A DNA stretch of 43,617 bases from an uncultured Planctomycetales bacterium (GCA_903926465.1 CAIYJE010000077.1:1-43617), one strand, 5' to 3'; counted from the first letter of the stretch, positions 1-8,667 are shown. The notes: generated from the sequence alone by a model not told the origin. Translations and numbers: made by a program.

Positions 1-440
1 CAGCGGTCATCTGCGGACCAAGAATGTCCAGCAGAGAAGTCAGATCATGGGTGTCCGTACCCAGTGGTGCCATGCAAAGAGTTGAATGCCACGAAAGGCA
101 AAATGCAAGGGGTTACTGAATTCGGCTGAATGCTTACATAATTCCGACTTCCACCGATGTTGAGGCTGCTTGGTCCGACTTCGGGAATGGGGATGCTGGG
201 TAAGCCGGCATCGTTGACCATATCTCGTTTACCATTATGCGTCGGTTGGGTATCACGCGGGCTTTTACCAACGACGCACACTTTCGTGCCGCTGGTTTTG
301 AGACGCTGTTTTGATCCGGCCGGCGGTTCCGACAACATCCGGCCGATTACTTCTGAAGCTATCTGAGCAGCTTGTGCTGAAGCCGTTCCGGTCGCCCTTT
401 GAAAACGATTTTTCAGAACACACCTTGAGCAAATCGCACC
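1..440. other. Left-edge region without an assignable gene
   Basis: No frame on either strand gives a protein I recognise. The forward frames are closed by stops before about position 130, so any gene entering from the left would end there. A reverse-strand open frame (45-539, with an internal ATG at 338) contains some protein-like text but has no family match I know and no clear ribosome binding site. I therefore leave the stretch unassigned. Confidence 0.4.
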
Positions 441-734
441 ATGTCGCAAGAAAGCGTTATTCACTTCTACGGAACAAACGAACTGGAAGATAAGACGACG
501 CTGCTTGCCAGTTTGCTCAAGGTCTGTCGGGCCAACCATATCGTGGAAGTGGAACGTTTAAACATGCAACCCACTAATGATATAAACAGATACAATTACA
601 ATTACACCTACATAATAAACAGCGATGAGACGCCAGCGGACGTACAGATTGTTGGCAGGAATATCCCGATAGGCACGCATAAAGAGCGATTAGCAGTCTG
701 CAGACTCTGCCAACCACACTTGTCTGATGGTTAA
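441..734 (+). CDS. Hypothetical protein, possibly the front half of a split gene
   Basis: I do not recognise this 97-residue product. The first 40 residues look like an ordinary globular start (MSQESVIHFYGTNELEDKTT, then a Leu-rich helix). The middle is locally AT-rich, with an Asn/Tyr-rich stretch around residues 45-60. The end, rich in Cys, His and Arg, reads less like a folded domain. The stop codon (732-734) overlaps the ATG of the next ORF at 727. This is either a coupled pair of small genes or one gene broken by a frameshift. The ATG at 441 has no strong Shine-Dalgarno sequence. Small acidic proteins of this sort are often immunity or orphan accessory proteins, but that is only a guess. 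Confidence 0.4.
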   Translation: MSQESVIHFYGTNELEDKTTLLASLLKVCRANHIVEVERLNMQPTNDINRYNYNYTYIINSDETPADVQIVGRNIPIGTHKERLAVCRLCQPHLSDG

Positions 735-1053
735 CCTCGGGTGGTGCAGCTTTGGAGAGTCGGTCGCCAATGCGATCGAAAGCCTGATTCCCGAGTCCGT
801 ACGAGGCACATTCTCAGCGTATGAAGTTACTATTCGGATAGGGCCTCATGATGTAATTACCGATCTCGCAGCAACAGCCGAGTATACGATGATTCAGGCA
901 AACTGGTCTCTGGCAATCTGGGGTTATGGGTCACCGAATGACTGGATTGAGGCCAGACGAAAAATCTGGAATTTGGACATCGTGCGCGAGATTCGCGACG
1001 ATCTTCAAAATCGATTGGATGAAGTAAACGTGTCTGTCTATTGGATCGTGTGA
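727..1053 (+). CDS. Hypothetical protein, immunity-protein-like size and composition
   Basis: This is a 108-residue product with no motif I can name. It has a predicted mix of helix and strand, many Trp and Ile residues, and an acidic C-terminal part (residues 70-100). It has no signal peptide and no membrane segment. It overlaps the preceding ORF by 8 bases in another frame, so it could be translated by coupling, or be the rear half of the same gene after a frameshift. Its text looks more protein-like than most shadow frames here, which is why it is kept. About 175 bases without a gene follow before the oxidoreductase. Confidence 0.45.
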   Translation: MVNLGWCSFGESVANAIESLIPESVRGTFSAYEVTIRIGPHDVITDLAATAEYTMIQANWSLAIWGYGSPNDWIEARRKIWNLDIVREIRDDLQNRLDEVNVSVYWIV

Positions 1054-1228
1054 AGTGAGCAATACCCCGATTCTCCAGTGTTCGCCACCTGTTTATAAGC
1101 ATCAGACGCAACGCGGATCAACACAGATCAACTCGTATTTCCGATCAATTCAGGGCGGCCGCTGCTACAATGGCAACGGTTGAAACGTGGTGATCTAATC
1201 TCTCACAGATGATCGAAGGAAACACGTC

Positions 1229-2242
1229 ATGCATGCGTTTGTTCTTTCGGGAAGTTTCGGGCTGGAGAATGTGTCCAGGGTGGAACTACCCACTCCCAAG
1301 CCGGGGCACGGGCAGCTGGCGGTCCGAGTGCGGGCCGCCTCCCTCAACTATCGGGACTTGCTCATCACACGTGGCTGGTACAACCCCAAGCTGAACATGC
1401 CGGCGGCGTTCGGGTCGGACCTGGCCGGCGAGGTGATTGCCGTGGGGCCAGGCGTCAGCCGATTCCAAGTCGGTGACCGCGTTACCGGTTGCTTCTTCCC
1501 TGGCTGGACTGACGGCCCTGTGACCGACACCAAGGTGAAATCGTCTCTGGGCGATGGCTGGCAACCGGGCGCACTGTCTCAGGAAGTGGTTCTGCCCGAG
1601 GAGGGCCTGGTGGCTTCGCCTTCATGTCTGACCGATGAAGAATGTGCCACCCTGCCATGCGCAGCACTCACGGCCTGGAACGCCCTGTTTGAGCAAAGCG
1701 CAATCATGCCGGGCGAGACCGTGCTCACGCTGGGCACGGGCGGCGTCTCGCTATTTGCGCTCCAGTTCGCCAAGGCGGCCGGGGCCAAGGTGATGATCAC
1801 CTCCAGCCAGTCTGACAAGCTGGAACGGGCCGCGAAGCTGGGTGCCGACGTGGGAATCAACTACAGTACCGAACCGAACTGGGACGGCCCAGTGTGTGAG
1901 CATACTGGTGGCATCGGCGCGGACCATGTAATCGAACTGGGTGGGGCCGGCACCATGGCCACCTCGATCCGCGCAGTGAAACGCGGGGGCGTGATCAGCC
2001 TGATCGGCGTACTCAGTGGCCTGGGTCAGATCGACCCGATGCCCATCCTCATGCGCAGCATTCGCTTGCAGGGAATCTTCGTGGGCAGCCGGGCCATGTT
2101 CGAGCGGATGAACCGGGCGATCGAGATGCACAACATCAAGCCAGTCATCGGCCGCGTGTTCCCATTTGAGGAAACTCCGGCCGCTTTGGCTTACATGGAG
2201 AGCGGCAGCCACTTTGGCAAGATCGTGATCCGCGTGAGCTAG
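1229..2242 (+). CDS. Zinc-independent medium-chain alcohol dehydrogenase / quinone oxidoreductase family protein
   Basis: The 337-residue protein has the two domains of the MDR superfamily. Residues 1-125 form the GroES-like substrate domain (NYRDLL at 40-45, GSDLAGEV at 62-69, VGDRV at 81-85). Residues 130-280 form the NAD(P)-binding Rossmann fold, with the glycine motif GTGGVS at 169-174. The GHE motif that supplies a catalytic zinc ligand in classical alcohol dehydrogenases is absent; GSD stands in its place, which puts this protein with the zinc-less quinone oxidoreductase-like branch. The substrate is unknown. It is probably a cytosolic NADPH-dependent reductase. The ATG at 1229 follows a GAAGGA ribosome site (1215-1220). 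The gene stands alone and converges on the DUF1501 gene 35 bases downstream. Confidence 0.88.
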   Translation: MHAFVLSGSFGLENVSRVELPTPKPGHGQLAVRVRAASLNYRDLLITRGWYNPKLNMPAAFGSDLAGEVIAVGPGVSRFQVGDRVTGCFFPGWTDGPVTDTKVKSSLGDGWQPGALSQEVVLPEEGLVASPSCLTDEECATLPCAALTAWNALFEQSAIMPGETVLTLGTGGVSLFALQFAKAAGAKVMITSSQSDKLERAAKLGADVGINYSTEPNWDGPVCEHTGGIGADHVIELGGAGTMATSIRAVKRGGVISLIGVLSGLGQIDPMPILMRSIRLQGIFVGSRAMFERMNRAIEMHNIKPVIGRVFPFEETPAALAYMESGSHFGKIVIRVS

Positions 2243-2277
2243 TTACAACACTCAAGCCGATGTCGGGATTGAGCAGC

Positions 2278-3615
2278 TCAGATCAATTCCGGCATCGGCT
2301 CAATCTCGTCAAGGATTCGCATGGGTCGCCCGCTGCGGTCGGGCACAAAGCCGCCAGGATCAATGCCCAGGCAGTGGTAAAGTGTGGCAAACACTTCCTG
2401 GAAGCTGATCGGTCGGTCCTTGGGAACCTCGCCCCCCTTGGTGGTGGTACCAATCACCTGGCCGGTTCTCAGGCCGCCGCCGGCCAAAATTGCGCAATTG
2501 TTCTGGGGCCAGTGGTCCCGGCCGCCGGCCTTATTGATCAGCGGGGTACGTCCGAACTCGCCCCAGACGATCACAGTGACATCGTCTTGCATGCCACGGG
2601 CCTGCAAATCATCGAGCAGGGCCGAAAGCCCCATGTCAAGCTTGGGTAGCCGTTCCCGGCACTGACCGAAGTTGTTGTCATGATAATCCCAGCGGCCGAA
2701 ACCGATGGTCACGCAGCGTGCCCCAGCCTCAACCAACCGCCTGGCCATGAGAAACTGGTCCATGCTGCAGGGGCCACCGTCATCCACGTTCTTCATATCT
2801 CCCACGCCATACTTGGCGCGAAGCCTGGGGTCCTCCCGGGTCACATCCAGGGCCTCTACCAGTCGGCTTGAAGAGAGAATGTCGAACGCCTGGCGACTGA
2901 AGCTGTCCATCCCTTCCAGGGCGCCTGAGCGGTCCATTTCGCTCCGCAGGGCATCTAGCTTGCCACGAAGCGACTTACGCCCAACCAGGCGATCAATCCC
3001 AAGCCCGTCAGACTTCAGGCTAACCTCACCTGAGGCAAATGGGGTGAACGGGCCCCTGGCCAGCCCCAGAAACCCCGGCTCGCCGTTATCGGCCCAAGGT
3101 CGGTGCCCCATCTGGGGCGAAAGCCCGACAAATGCAGGTACGTCCGGATTCACGGGCCCCTTAAGATAGCTCAGAATTGACCCCAGCGAGGGCCGGCCCC
3201 CCTGAGTCTTGCTGATGATCTCTGGATAGCCGGTGAGGCACTGAACGGCGGCATGCTCGCCCCGGGCCCCTACAATCGTGCGCAAGATGGCCAGCTTATC
3301 GGCCCGCTGCGCCAGCCGAGGAAAATGCTCACAAAGATCAAGGCCGGGGACATTGGTAGGAATCGGCTTGAACTCACCGCGGATCTCCGCGGGTGCGTCT
3401 GGCTTCAGATCCACCATATCCTGGTGCGGTGGGCCACCGGCCAGAAAGACCATGATGACCGATTTGTGGGACGAACGAACCCCAGCCCGCGCCTCGGCCT
3501 GAAGCAACTGGGGCAGGCTCAGGCCGCCCATGGCCAGGCCACCCACCTTCAGGAAGTCACGCCTGGTGATTCCATCACAAAAGCGACCGCTCTGGCTTCC
3601 TCGGATCGTCAGCAT
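2278..3615 (-). CDS. DUF1501 family exported protein with Tat signal
   Basis: This 445-residue protein belongs to DUF1501, a sulfatase/alkaline-phosphatase-like fold that is abundant in planctomycetes. The N-terminus carries a twin-arginine signal (TRRDFLKVGGLAMGG, about residues 17-31), so it is exported folded. Visible family features are FLAGGPPHQDMVDLKPDAP just after the signal, the VWGEFGRTP motif and GRDHWP near the C-terminus, which are metal-site-like positions shared with the phosphatase superfamily. The open frame extends upstream to 3948, but that part has unlike composition. The ATG at 3615 has a GGGGAGG ribosome site, so I start there. DUF1501 genes usually follow a DUF1549/DUF1553 gene, as in the second copy at 25751; this one is alone. 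The biochemical function is not established. Confidence 0.9.
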   Translation of the reverse strand: MLTIRGSQSGRFCDGITRRDFLKVGGLAMGGLSLPQLLQAEARAGVRSSHKSVIMVFLAGGPPHQDMVDLKPDAPAEIRGEFKPIPTNVPGLDLCEHFPRLAQRADKLAILRTIVGARGEHAAVQCLTGYPEIISKTQGGRPSLGSILSYLKGPVNPDVPAFVGLSPQMGHRPWADNGEPGFLGLARGPFTPFASGEVSLKSDGLGIDRLVGRKSLRGKLDALRSEMDRSGALEGMDSFSRQAFDILSSSRLVEALDVTREDPRLRAKYGVGDMKNVDDGGPCSMDQFLMARRLVEAGARCVTIGFGRWDYHDNNFGQCRERLPKLDMGLSALLDDLQARGMQDDVTVIVWGEFGRTPLINKAGGRDHWPQNNCAILAGGGLRTGQVIGTTTKGGEVPKDRPISFQEVFATLYHCLGIDPGGFVPDRSGRPMRILDEIEPMPELI

Positions 3616-3861
3616 GCGAACCTCCCCACCTTCGCCGTCAGACTCCCGTGGAGATTCGGCAAAAGTTAAACAAATCGTACAACTCAATCGATGCTGGGGC
3701 AACCCGGATCTGAGGAGAGCGGAACCACGGAAACATGTCCGCAGGTAACGGATCGTCTTGTCCGGTAACCGGAGATGGGGTAAGAGGACGCCTGATGGAT
3801 TGAACGCACCAGGGCCACCTGGTGAAAAGACCGACGGCACGACCAGGCAAGGAGGCCAGGT

Positions 3862-6033
3862 ATGAGCCGAGCAAGCAGCTTGAAATGGACAACTCTGGGG
3901 CTCGGAGGCCTGATCGTGGGGGCCACGATTGTGCTGGGCATCGCCCATGAACGCACGTGCACATGCCAGCAGCCGCTCAAGGCGGCCGCAATTTCCACCC
4001 GGTTAAAAACCCCGCGCGCCACACTGCGAACATTTTATTCCTCAATCTCCGCCTCGAATCGTGATCCCGCGCGGATAGACGACGCCGTGGCATGTCTCGA
4101 CCTTTCCAAGATGCCGCACAGCTTCCATGCGGATCGAGATGCTGGACGCATTGCAACCCACGTGGACGTAGTGTTAAGAACCCTGGGTATTCGCTCGTTC
4201 CTGGCGAGTGACGAGGAGGAGGGGCCGCCTTGTGTGCTAACCACCAAGGAGGGGTTCCGGCTGGTCCTTGCCCGTGGTGCCGATGGCTGCTGGCGATTCG
4301 ACCCGGAAACCATGCGTCAGATGCCGGCCATGCGGGTGGCTGTGATTCAGTTGGAAGCCGGCAAGGCCGAACCAGCGGCTTCGGATGTTCCGGGCGAATA
4401 TCGGTCAGCCCGCGCGGCTTACCAAACTTTCCAGGATGCACTCCATCGGGGAGACTACGACGCCGCCGGCCATAGCCTGGATCTTTCCCCATTCCCGGCA
4501 CCTGCGCGTGAAGCGCTTGGGCCCGTGCTGGCGGTCAAAATCCAGGAGATCAGTGACCGACTCGGAATCTTGCTGGAACAGGATCTACCGGATCAGGCCA
4601 CTGGCGACCCGATCCAGCTGGTTGCCAGACGCGAAGGGCGAATTGGGATCGAACGTCAAAGCAGTGGTGAACGGCGTGGGCAGTGGCTATTCAGCCCCAC
4701 CACGGTCCGATCGGTCGAAACCCTGTACGACGCCATGGCCAGCCTGCCGATCAGCGCGGAAGCCCTGGCGAACGGTCGGACCTACCTGGTCCCTCCCTTC
4801 CAGAAAGCCCCTGGTCTGTGGATCCGCCATCACCTTCCACGGTGGAGCTGGCTGAGGGTACACCTGGGCAGGCATGGCACGGTGGATGGCTATCAGATCG
4901 CGGGGCTGGGCCTGATCTTGATTATCAGCCTGGTCGTTCGCTCGCTGGCCATCCAATTTGGCGTTCTGGCCGCCAAACTCCTGCAAAGGATTCGCGGCCA
5001 GGGACCCAACTCCGCCTCACTGGTGGAATTGCTGCCACCCGTCGGCTGGCTTGTGGCGGTTGAGACTATCTCGGCCGGCGTGCAACTGCTTGACCTCCGG
5101 CACAGCCTGGCGGTCTGGACATTCACAGCCCTCGGCTTGCTGCATTGGGCGGCGGTCTCGTGGGTCATTTACTGCATTATTGACGTGGGCCTTAACCAAC
5201 TCGCCGCGCGAAGACAGGGGCACAACGGAACCTCAGCCGCCCACGCGGCAATCACCGACATGCTGTTTCCGCTGGTCGCCTTGCTGCTGCGAATTGGCGT
5301 GGTCATTGCCACCGGACTGGCGCTTTTGCAAATGTTTGAAATGAACGTGGCCACCATCCTGGCCGGCCTGGGAATCGGCGGCCTGGCATTCGCGCTGGCG
5401 GCCCAAGACTCGCTCAAGAATTTCTTCGGCTCGCTCACGCTCATCTTCGACCGCACCTTTTACGTGGGCGATCTGGTGAAAATTGGCGAGAAGGAAGGGA
5501 AAGTCGAGGCCGTTGGGCTCCGGAGTACCCGCATCCGGGCACTGGACGATGCCCTGATGACCATCCCCAACGCCGAACTCACAACGATGCACGTGACCAA
5601 CTACGGGGCACGCCGATATCGGAAGTTGCGGACCTCGATCTCGGTGGAGTACTCAACCCCGCCTGAAAAGATCGAAGCCTTCTGCGCGGGGATTGTGGAC
5701 CTGATTGAGGCGCATCCCAACACGAGGAAGGAAGAGTTCGGTGTTCACGTCTCGAATCTGGCAGATTCGAGCATTGATATCCTGGTGAACGTCTTCTTCC
5801 TCACCAACGATTCCAAGCTGGAGATGCAGGCAAAAGACTCTCTCACGCTAGATATCATTCGCCTGGCACAAAGCCTGGGGGTTGTCCCGGCAACGTCCTC
5901 TGAGCTAGCCCGCCAGGAGTGGGCCCGAGAAGAGGCGATTGCCCTGGCGAAGCAAGGCACACCCAACGTACCCACGCCTCATTTCCGCCGGGCAGGCCAG
6001 GGGGTCGTCCGAACTGATCGACCAGGCGGTTAA
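3862..6033 (+). CDS. Large MscS-family mechanosensitive channel with duplicated N-terminal module
   Basis: The C-terminal third is a clear MscS core. The pore-lining helix lies near residues 494-515 and is rich in Gly and Ala (ATILAGLGIGGLAFALAAQD). The beta domain follows (FDRTFYVGDLVKIGEKEGKVEAVGLRSTRIRALDD, about 529-563), then the cytoplasmic cage to about 690. Upstream are an N-terminal helix (about 9-28) that anchors or exports the protein and membrane helices near 345-375, 393-412, 418-445 and 467-492. Between the first and second helices lies an envelope domain made of two similar copies (about 51-164 and 181-284), each with an Arg-Ala-x-x-x-(Thr/Tyr)-F start and a LDLS-(K/P) motif. 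At 723 residues it is longer than E. coli MscS and resembles the larger multi-domain channels. It probably gates on membrane tension during osmotic downshock. A GGAGG ribosome site precedes the ATG. Confidence 0.9.
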   Translation: MSRASSLKWTTLGLGGLIVGATIVLGIAHERTCTCQQPLKAAAISTRLKTPRATLRTFYSSISASNRDPARIDDAVACLDLSKMPHSFHADRDAGRIATHVDVVLRTLGIRSFLASDEEEGPPCVLTTKEGFRLVLARGADGCWRFDPETMRQMPAMRVAVIQLEAGKAEPAASDVPGEYRSARAAYQTFQDALHRGDYDAAGHSLDLSPFPAPAREALGPVLAVKIQEISDRLGILLEQDLPDQATGDPIQLVARREGRIGIERQSSGERRGQWLFSPTTVRSVETLYDAMASLPISAEALANGRTYLVPPFQKAPGLWIRHHLPRWSWLRVHLGRHGTVDGYQIAGLGLILIISLVVRSLAIQFGVLAAKLLQRIRGQGPNSASLVELLPPVGWLVAVETISAGVQLLDLRHSLAVWTFTALGLLHWAAVSWVIYCIIDVGLNQLAARRQGHNGTSAAHAAITDMLFPLVALLLRIGVVIATGLALLQMFEMNVATILAGLGIGGLAFALAAQDSLKNFFGSLTLIFDRTFYVGDLVKIGEKEGKVEAVGLRSTRIRALDDALMTIPNAELTTMHVTNYGARRYRKLRTSISVEYSTPPEKIEAFCAGIVDLIEAHPNTRKEEFGVHVSNLADSSIDILVNVFFLTNDSKLEMQAKDSLTLDIIRLAQSLGVVPATSSELARQEWAREEAIALAKQGTPNVPTPHFRRAGQGVVRTDRPGG

Positions 6034-6077
6034 GCGACGGGGCCAGGGCGCAAGGCCACCAGAAACCTGAACTTTGG

Positions 6078-6105
6078 GAACGGCCAGTGACTTCACTGGC
6101 CGTTC
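6078..6105. terminator. Hairpin between convergent genes, candidate bidirectional terminator
   Basis: The arms are GAACGGCCAGTGA (6078-6090) and its exact reverse complement (6093-6105), separated by two bases; the real loop opens a few pairs. It lies 45 bases after the MscS stop and 10 bases beyond the stop of the opposing permease gene. A short T-containing tail follows on the plus strand. Its position and symmetry suit termination of both transcripts. Confidence 0.6.
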
Positions 6106-6115
6106 TTCGTTTGGG

Positions 6116-7471
6116 TTACCTGGCCAGGATCCAGCGGAAGAGCTGGGCAAAACTCGGCGCTTTGCCTTGCATAAGCAGGCCGGTCCGAAAGATCTTGGCC
6201 GAGGCCCAGACCGCCATCAGCACGGTCAGACTGGTGAGTATCACCCCCAAGATCACCTGCCAAACCGGCGGAGCAGGGGAGAGTGCCATGCGCATAAGCA
6301 TCAGGAACGGCGTGGCCGGCGGGAACAGCGACATCCCCACCGAGATTGGGCTCGCAGGCTTCTGCAGCACAACCGACCAAACGAGCGCAGGCAGCATGGC
6401 CAGCATCATCACGGGAAACATCAAAGACTGCGCATCTTTCATATCATTGCAGGCCGCCCCAACCGCCATGAACAACGACCCGAAAAGCATGACGCCTAGA
6501 AAAATGAAGAGGGCCGTGGCCGCCAGCAATCCGGGCGTGACAAGCTCGCCGTAGCCATACTTCACGGCCACGCCATACGCGGTACCCAGGTAAAGCGCCG
6601 CCAGCAACAGGGCCACCCCCACGTTCCCCAGCAGCTTTCCGAGCATGAGCTGAAAGGGTGACAGCGAACCGAGCAAGACCTCGCTGATCCGGCTCATCTT
6701 CTCTTCCATCACCGACTGCATCAGTTGGGGCGTGGTGGTCATGACGGTGACGAACATCACCGCAACCAGGGCAATGGGCGGGCCAAACGTGCGAATGGGG
6801 TCAAGCTTCTTGCCCATGTCGTTTGCGGCTCCAACCACCGGGTTTGAATCCCGATTGATCAACCCTACCGTGTCGGATTTCACGGGGGTCATCGCCTTGA
6901 GCACCTTGGCCGCATCAACCCCCTCGGTCTTGAACCGTGCCTGCTGCACCGCCGAATTGATGGTCGCTTCAATCCAGCGCGGCAGGCCCATATCCGTGGG
7001 CGTATTCGTGTAGTAACGCAGCCTGGCCGCCTGGTCTCCAGCCTGGGGGCCAGACCGGGCCGGGTCCAGAATGTCGGCCGGCACCTCCACAAACGCAAAG
7101 AGTTCTCCCGAACGCACCTTTTCAGACAGTTCCAGCAGCATCTCGCGATCGTTTTGCCCGACCGAGTCAACCAAGATTGGCTCGAAGCGGGGCGCAATCT
7201 GTTTGCGATCTGCACCAGTAGTGCCCGGTTCATAGATCCCGTAATCATTATAGCTTTGGGCGGCCGTGGAAATGGCCGCCGCAATTTTGCCGGTTCGGTC
7301 AATCACTGCAAAACTTCGGGTCTGCGTATCCGCCTTGCTGAGAAAAAACTGCACGAAGACCCCAAGACCATAAATCAAAGGCAACATCAGCAGGCTGGCC
7401 AGAAACGCCTTGGTCTGAACCGCGTTCCGGAATTCGGTACTGGCAACCGTCCACACTTTACGCCATGGCAT
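6116..7471 (-). CDS. ABC-2 type transporter permease (NatB/YhaP-like)
   Basis: This 451-residue membrane protein starts with a helix at about residues 20-45. A large extracytoplasmic domain follows (about 46-215), then five C-terminal helices: the IALVAVMFVTVM region, the LLGNVGVALLLAALYLGTAY region, LLAATALFIFLGVMLFGSLF, MFPVMMLAMLPALVWSVVL, and a last one near the end. This topology is that of ABC-2 exporters of the NatB group, with an amphipathic EEKMSRISEVLLGSLSPFQL segment before the second helix. The ATG at 7471 lies 14 bases inside the end of the ATPase gene, so the two are translationally coupled and form one exporter. The cargo is unknown; sodium, drug or peptide export are all possible for this family. 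Confidence 0.88.
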   Translation of the reverse strand: MPWRKVWTVASTEFRNAVQTKAFLASLLMLPLIYGLGVFVQFFLSKADTQTRSFAVIDRTGKIAAAISTAAQSYNDYGIYEPGTTGADRKQIAPRFEPILVDSVGQNDREMLLELSEKVRSGELFAFVEVPADILDPARSGPQAGDQAARLRYYTNTPTDMGLPRWIEATINSAVQQARFKTEGVDAAKVLKAMTPVKSDTVGLINRDSNPVVGAANDMGKKLDPIRTFGPPIALVAVMFVTVMTTTPQLMQSVMEEKMSRISEVLLGSLSPFQLMLGKLLGNVGVALLLAALYLGTAYGVAVKYGYGELVTPGLLAATALFIFLGVMLFGSLFMAVGAACNDMKDAQSLMFPVMMLAMLPALVWSVVLQKPASPISVGMSLFPPATPFLMLMRMALSPAPPVWQVILGVILTSLTVLMAVWASAKIFRTGLLMQGKAPSFAQLFRWILAR

Positions 7472-8375
7472 GGGTTGTGACCTCCCGACCTGGAGCCGCG
7501 ATCCGGACAAAGATATCGTGCAGTGTTGGGTGGGCAATCTCAAAGAGTTGCACCGTGGTCCGATCCATCAGACTCCGAAGCAGAGCCTGGGGGTCTCCAG
7601 AAAATCGGACTTCCTGGGTATTCCCGAGATCGTTGACCTCTTTGACGCCCGCCAGTCCCGCCAAAGCCCCCGCACCGCCCGACGTCCGTACGCGAATGGT
7701 GTCACTGCCGTAGTGGGCCCTGATCTCCTCCAGGGTTCCGTCGAGAACCTTTTTTCCTTTGTGGATCATGAAGATCCGGTCGCACATCTGCTCGGCAACC
7801 CCCATGTCGTGGGTTGAGAACACCACCGTGGTGCCTTTCCGTTTCAGGCTCAAAACGGCATCCTTGAGCACGTCGGCGTTGACCGGGTCGAGGCCGGAAA
7901 ACGGCTCATCCAGAATCACCAGAGCAGGGCGGGAGATCACAGCGCTGATGAACTGAACCTTCTGGGCCATCCCTTTGGAGAGGGTATCAATTTTCTTATC
8001 GGCCCAGTCAGAAAGCCCCATGGTGGCCAGCCACTCCGCAATGTCACCGTCAAGGCTGGGACCGCTCGCCCCTTTGAGTTGCCCGAAGTAGCGAAGCAAC
8101 CTTCGCACGGTCATTCGCTTGTACAAACCACGCTCCTCAGGAAGGTAGCCCACCTGGTCTTGCGCGGCCCGGGTCTCTCGACGACCCAACACCTCGACCT
8201 CTCCGGAATCCGGCAGCAGGATGTGCAAGATCATTCGCAGGGTGGTTGTCTTTCCAGACCCATTCGGCCCAATGAAGCCGTACAGTGACCCAACCGGCAC
8301 CCGCAAAGAGAGCCCATCTACAGCCAGATGCTCCCCAAATTGCTTGGTCACACCGTTCAGCACAATAGCATCCAT
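7458..8375 (-). CDS. ABC transporter ATP-binding protein (NatA-like)
   Basis: The 305-residue ATPase has a Walker A (GPNGSGKTTT), Q-loop region (VGYLPEERGLY, the form typical of the NatA/YhaQ group), signature (LSKGMAQKVQ), Walker B (ALVILDEPFSGLDP) and H-loop (FSTHDM). A C-terminal domain of about 85 residues follows, as in exporters that pair with ABC-2 permeases. It energises the permease encoded by the next gene, which starts within its last 14 bases. The frame is open to a TTG at 8423, but homology begins at MDAIVLNGV. The ATG at 8375 has a GGGGGAG ribosome site, so it is chosen. Confidence 0.92.
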   Translation of the reverse strand: MDAIVLNGVTKQFGEHLAVDGLSLRVPVGSLYGFIGPNGSGKTTTLRMILHILLPDSGEVEVLGRRETRAAQDQVGYLPEERGLYKRMTVRRLLRYFGQLKGASGPSLDGDIAEWLATMGLSDWADKKIDTLSKGMAQKVQFISAVISRPALVILDEPFSGLDPVNADVLKDAVLSLKRKGTTVVFSTHDMGVAEQMCDRIFMIHKGKKVLDGTLEEIRAHYGSDTIRVRTSGGAGALAGLAGVKEVNDLGNTQEVRFSGDPQALLRSLMDRTTVQLFEIAHPTLHDIFVRIAAPGREVTTHAMA

Positions 8376-8471
8376 CCGCTTGGCTTCTCCCCCCAGGCCG
8401 GTACGCCACGGTAACGCGGTCAAAAACCGAATCGTTCCCTTGGACTCTTCCCCTAATTCGTTGGGTCATTG

Positions 8472-8500
8472 ATCTTATTGAAGTCTGACAGTTGTCACAA
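8472..8500 (-). promoter_or_regulatory. Candidate promoter of the ABC exporter operon with overlapping palindrome
   Basis: On the minus strand, TTGTGA (8495-8500) and TAAGAT (8472-8477) are separated by 17 bases and read towards the ATPase gene. Each matches the sigma-70 consensus at four of six positions. The -35 element lies inside a palindrome with arms AGTTGT (8490-8495) and ACAACT (8497-8502) around one central base. That is the usual arrangement for a repressor site. The regulator is unknown. Confidence 0.35.
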
Positions 8501-8581
8501 CTAGTGAGAATTGAATATTCCCCAGACGCGGGAAGCCTGAAAATGAGCCCCATTCCGACCTTGTGCCGGAGAGGACCGGCT

Positions 8582-8605
8582 TTTTCGCAAATGGGTTTGC
8601 GAAAA
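8582..8605. promoter_or_regulatory. Perfect palindrome upstream of sufR, candidate SufR operator
   Basis: The arms are TTTTCGCAAA (8582-8591) and TTTGCGAAAA (8596-8605), with TGGG between. They are perfectly complementary over ten bases. The palindrome ends three bases before the -35 of the promoter proposed for the suf locus, and 63 bases before the sufR start. Cyanobacterial SufR binds a spaced inverted repeat of CAAC and GTTG; this site has CAAA and TTTG in a similar layout, which is suggestive only. Confidence 0.55.
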
Positions 8606-8608
8606 TTG

Positions 8609-8637
8609 TGGAAATACCCTGGCCGGCTGACTATGAT
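8609..8637 (+). promoter_or_regulatory. Candidate promoter of sufR / suf locus
   Basis: TGGAAA (8609-8614) and TATGAT (8632-8637) are spaced by 17 bases. The -10 matches the consensus at five of six positions and the -35 at four. Predicted transcription would begin near 8644, about 24 bases before the sufR ATG. It lies directly next to the palindrome at 8582-8605. Confidence 0.45.
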
Positions 8638-8667
8638 AGGGGCCAAGAGGGGGACAGGAATGTGAGC

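Noticed and set aside
45-539. Reverse-strand open frame of 164 residues at the left edge
   Set aside because: It overlaps the forward ORF at 441, has no recognised family and no clear ribosome site; its text is only partly protein-like.
3616-3948. Upstream extension of the DUF1501 frame
   Set aside because: Composition is unlike the family, and the internal ATG at 3615 has a strong ribosome site and is followed by the Tat signal.
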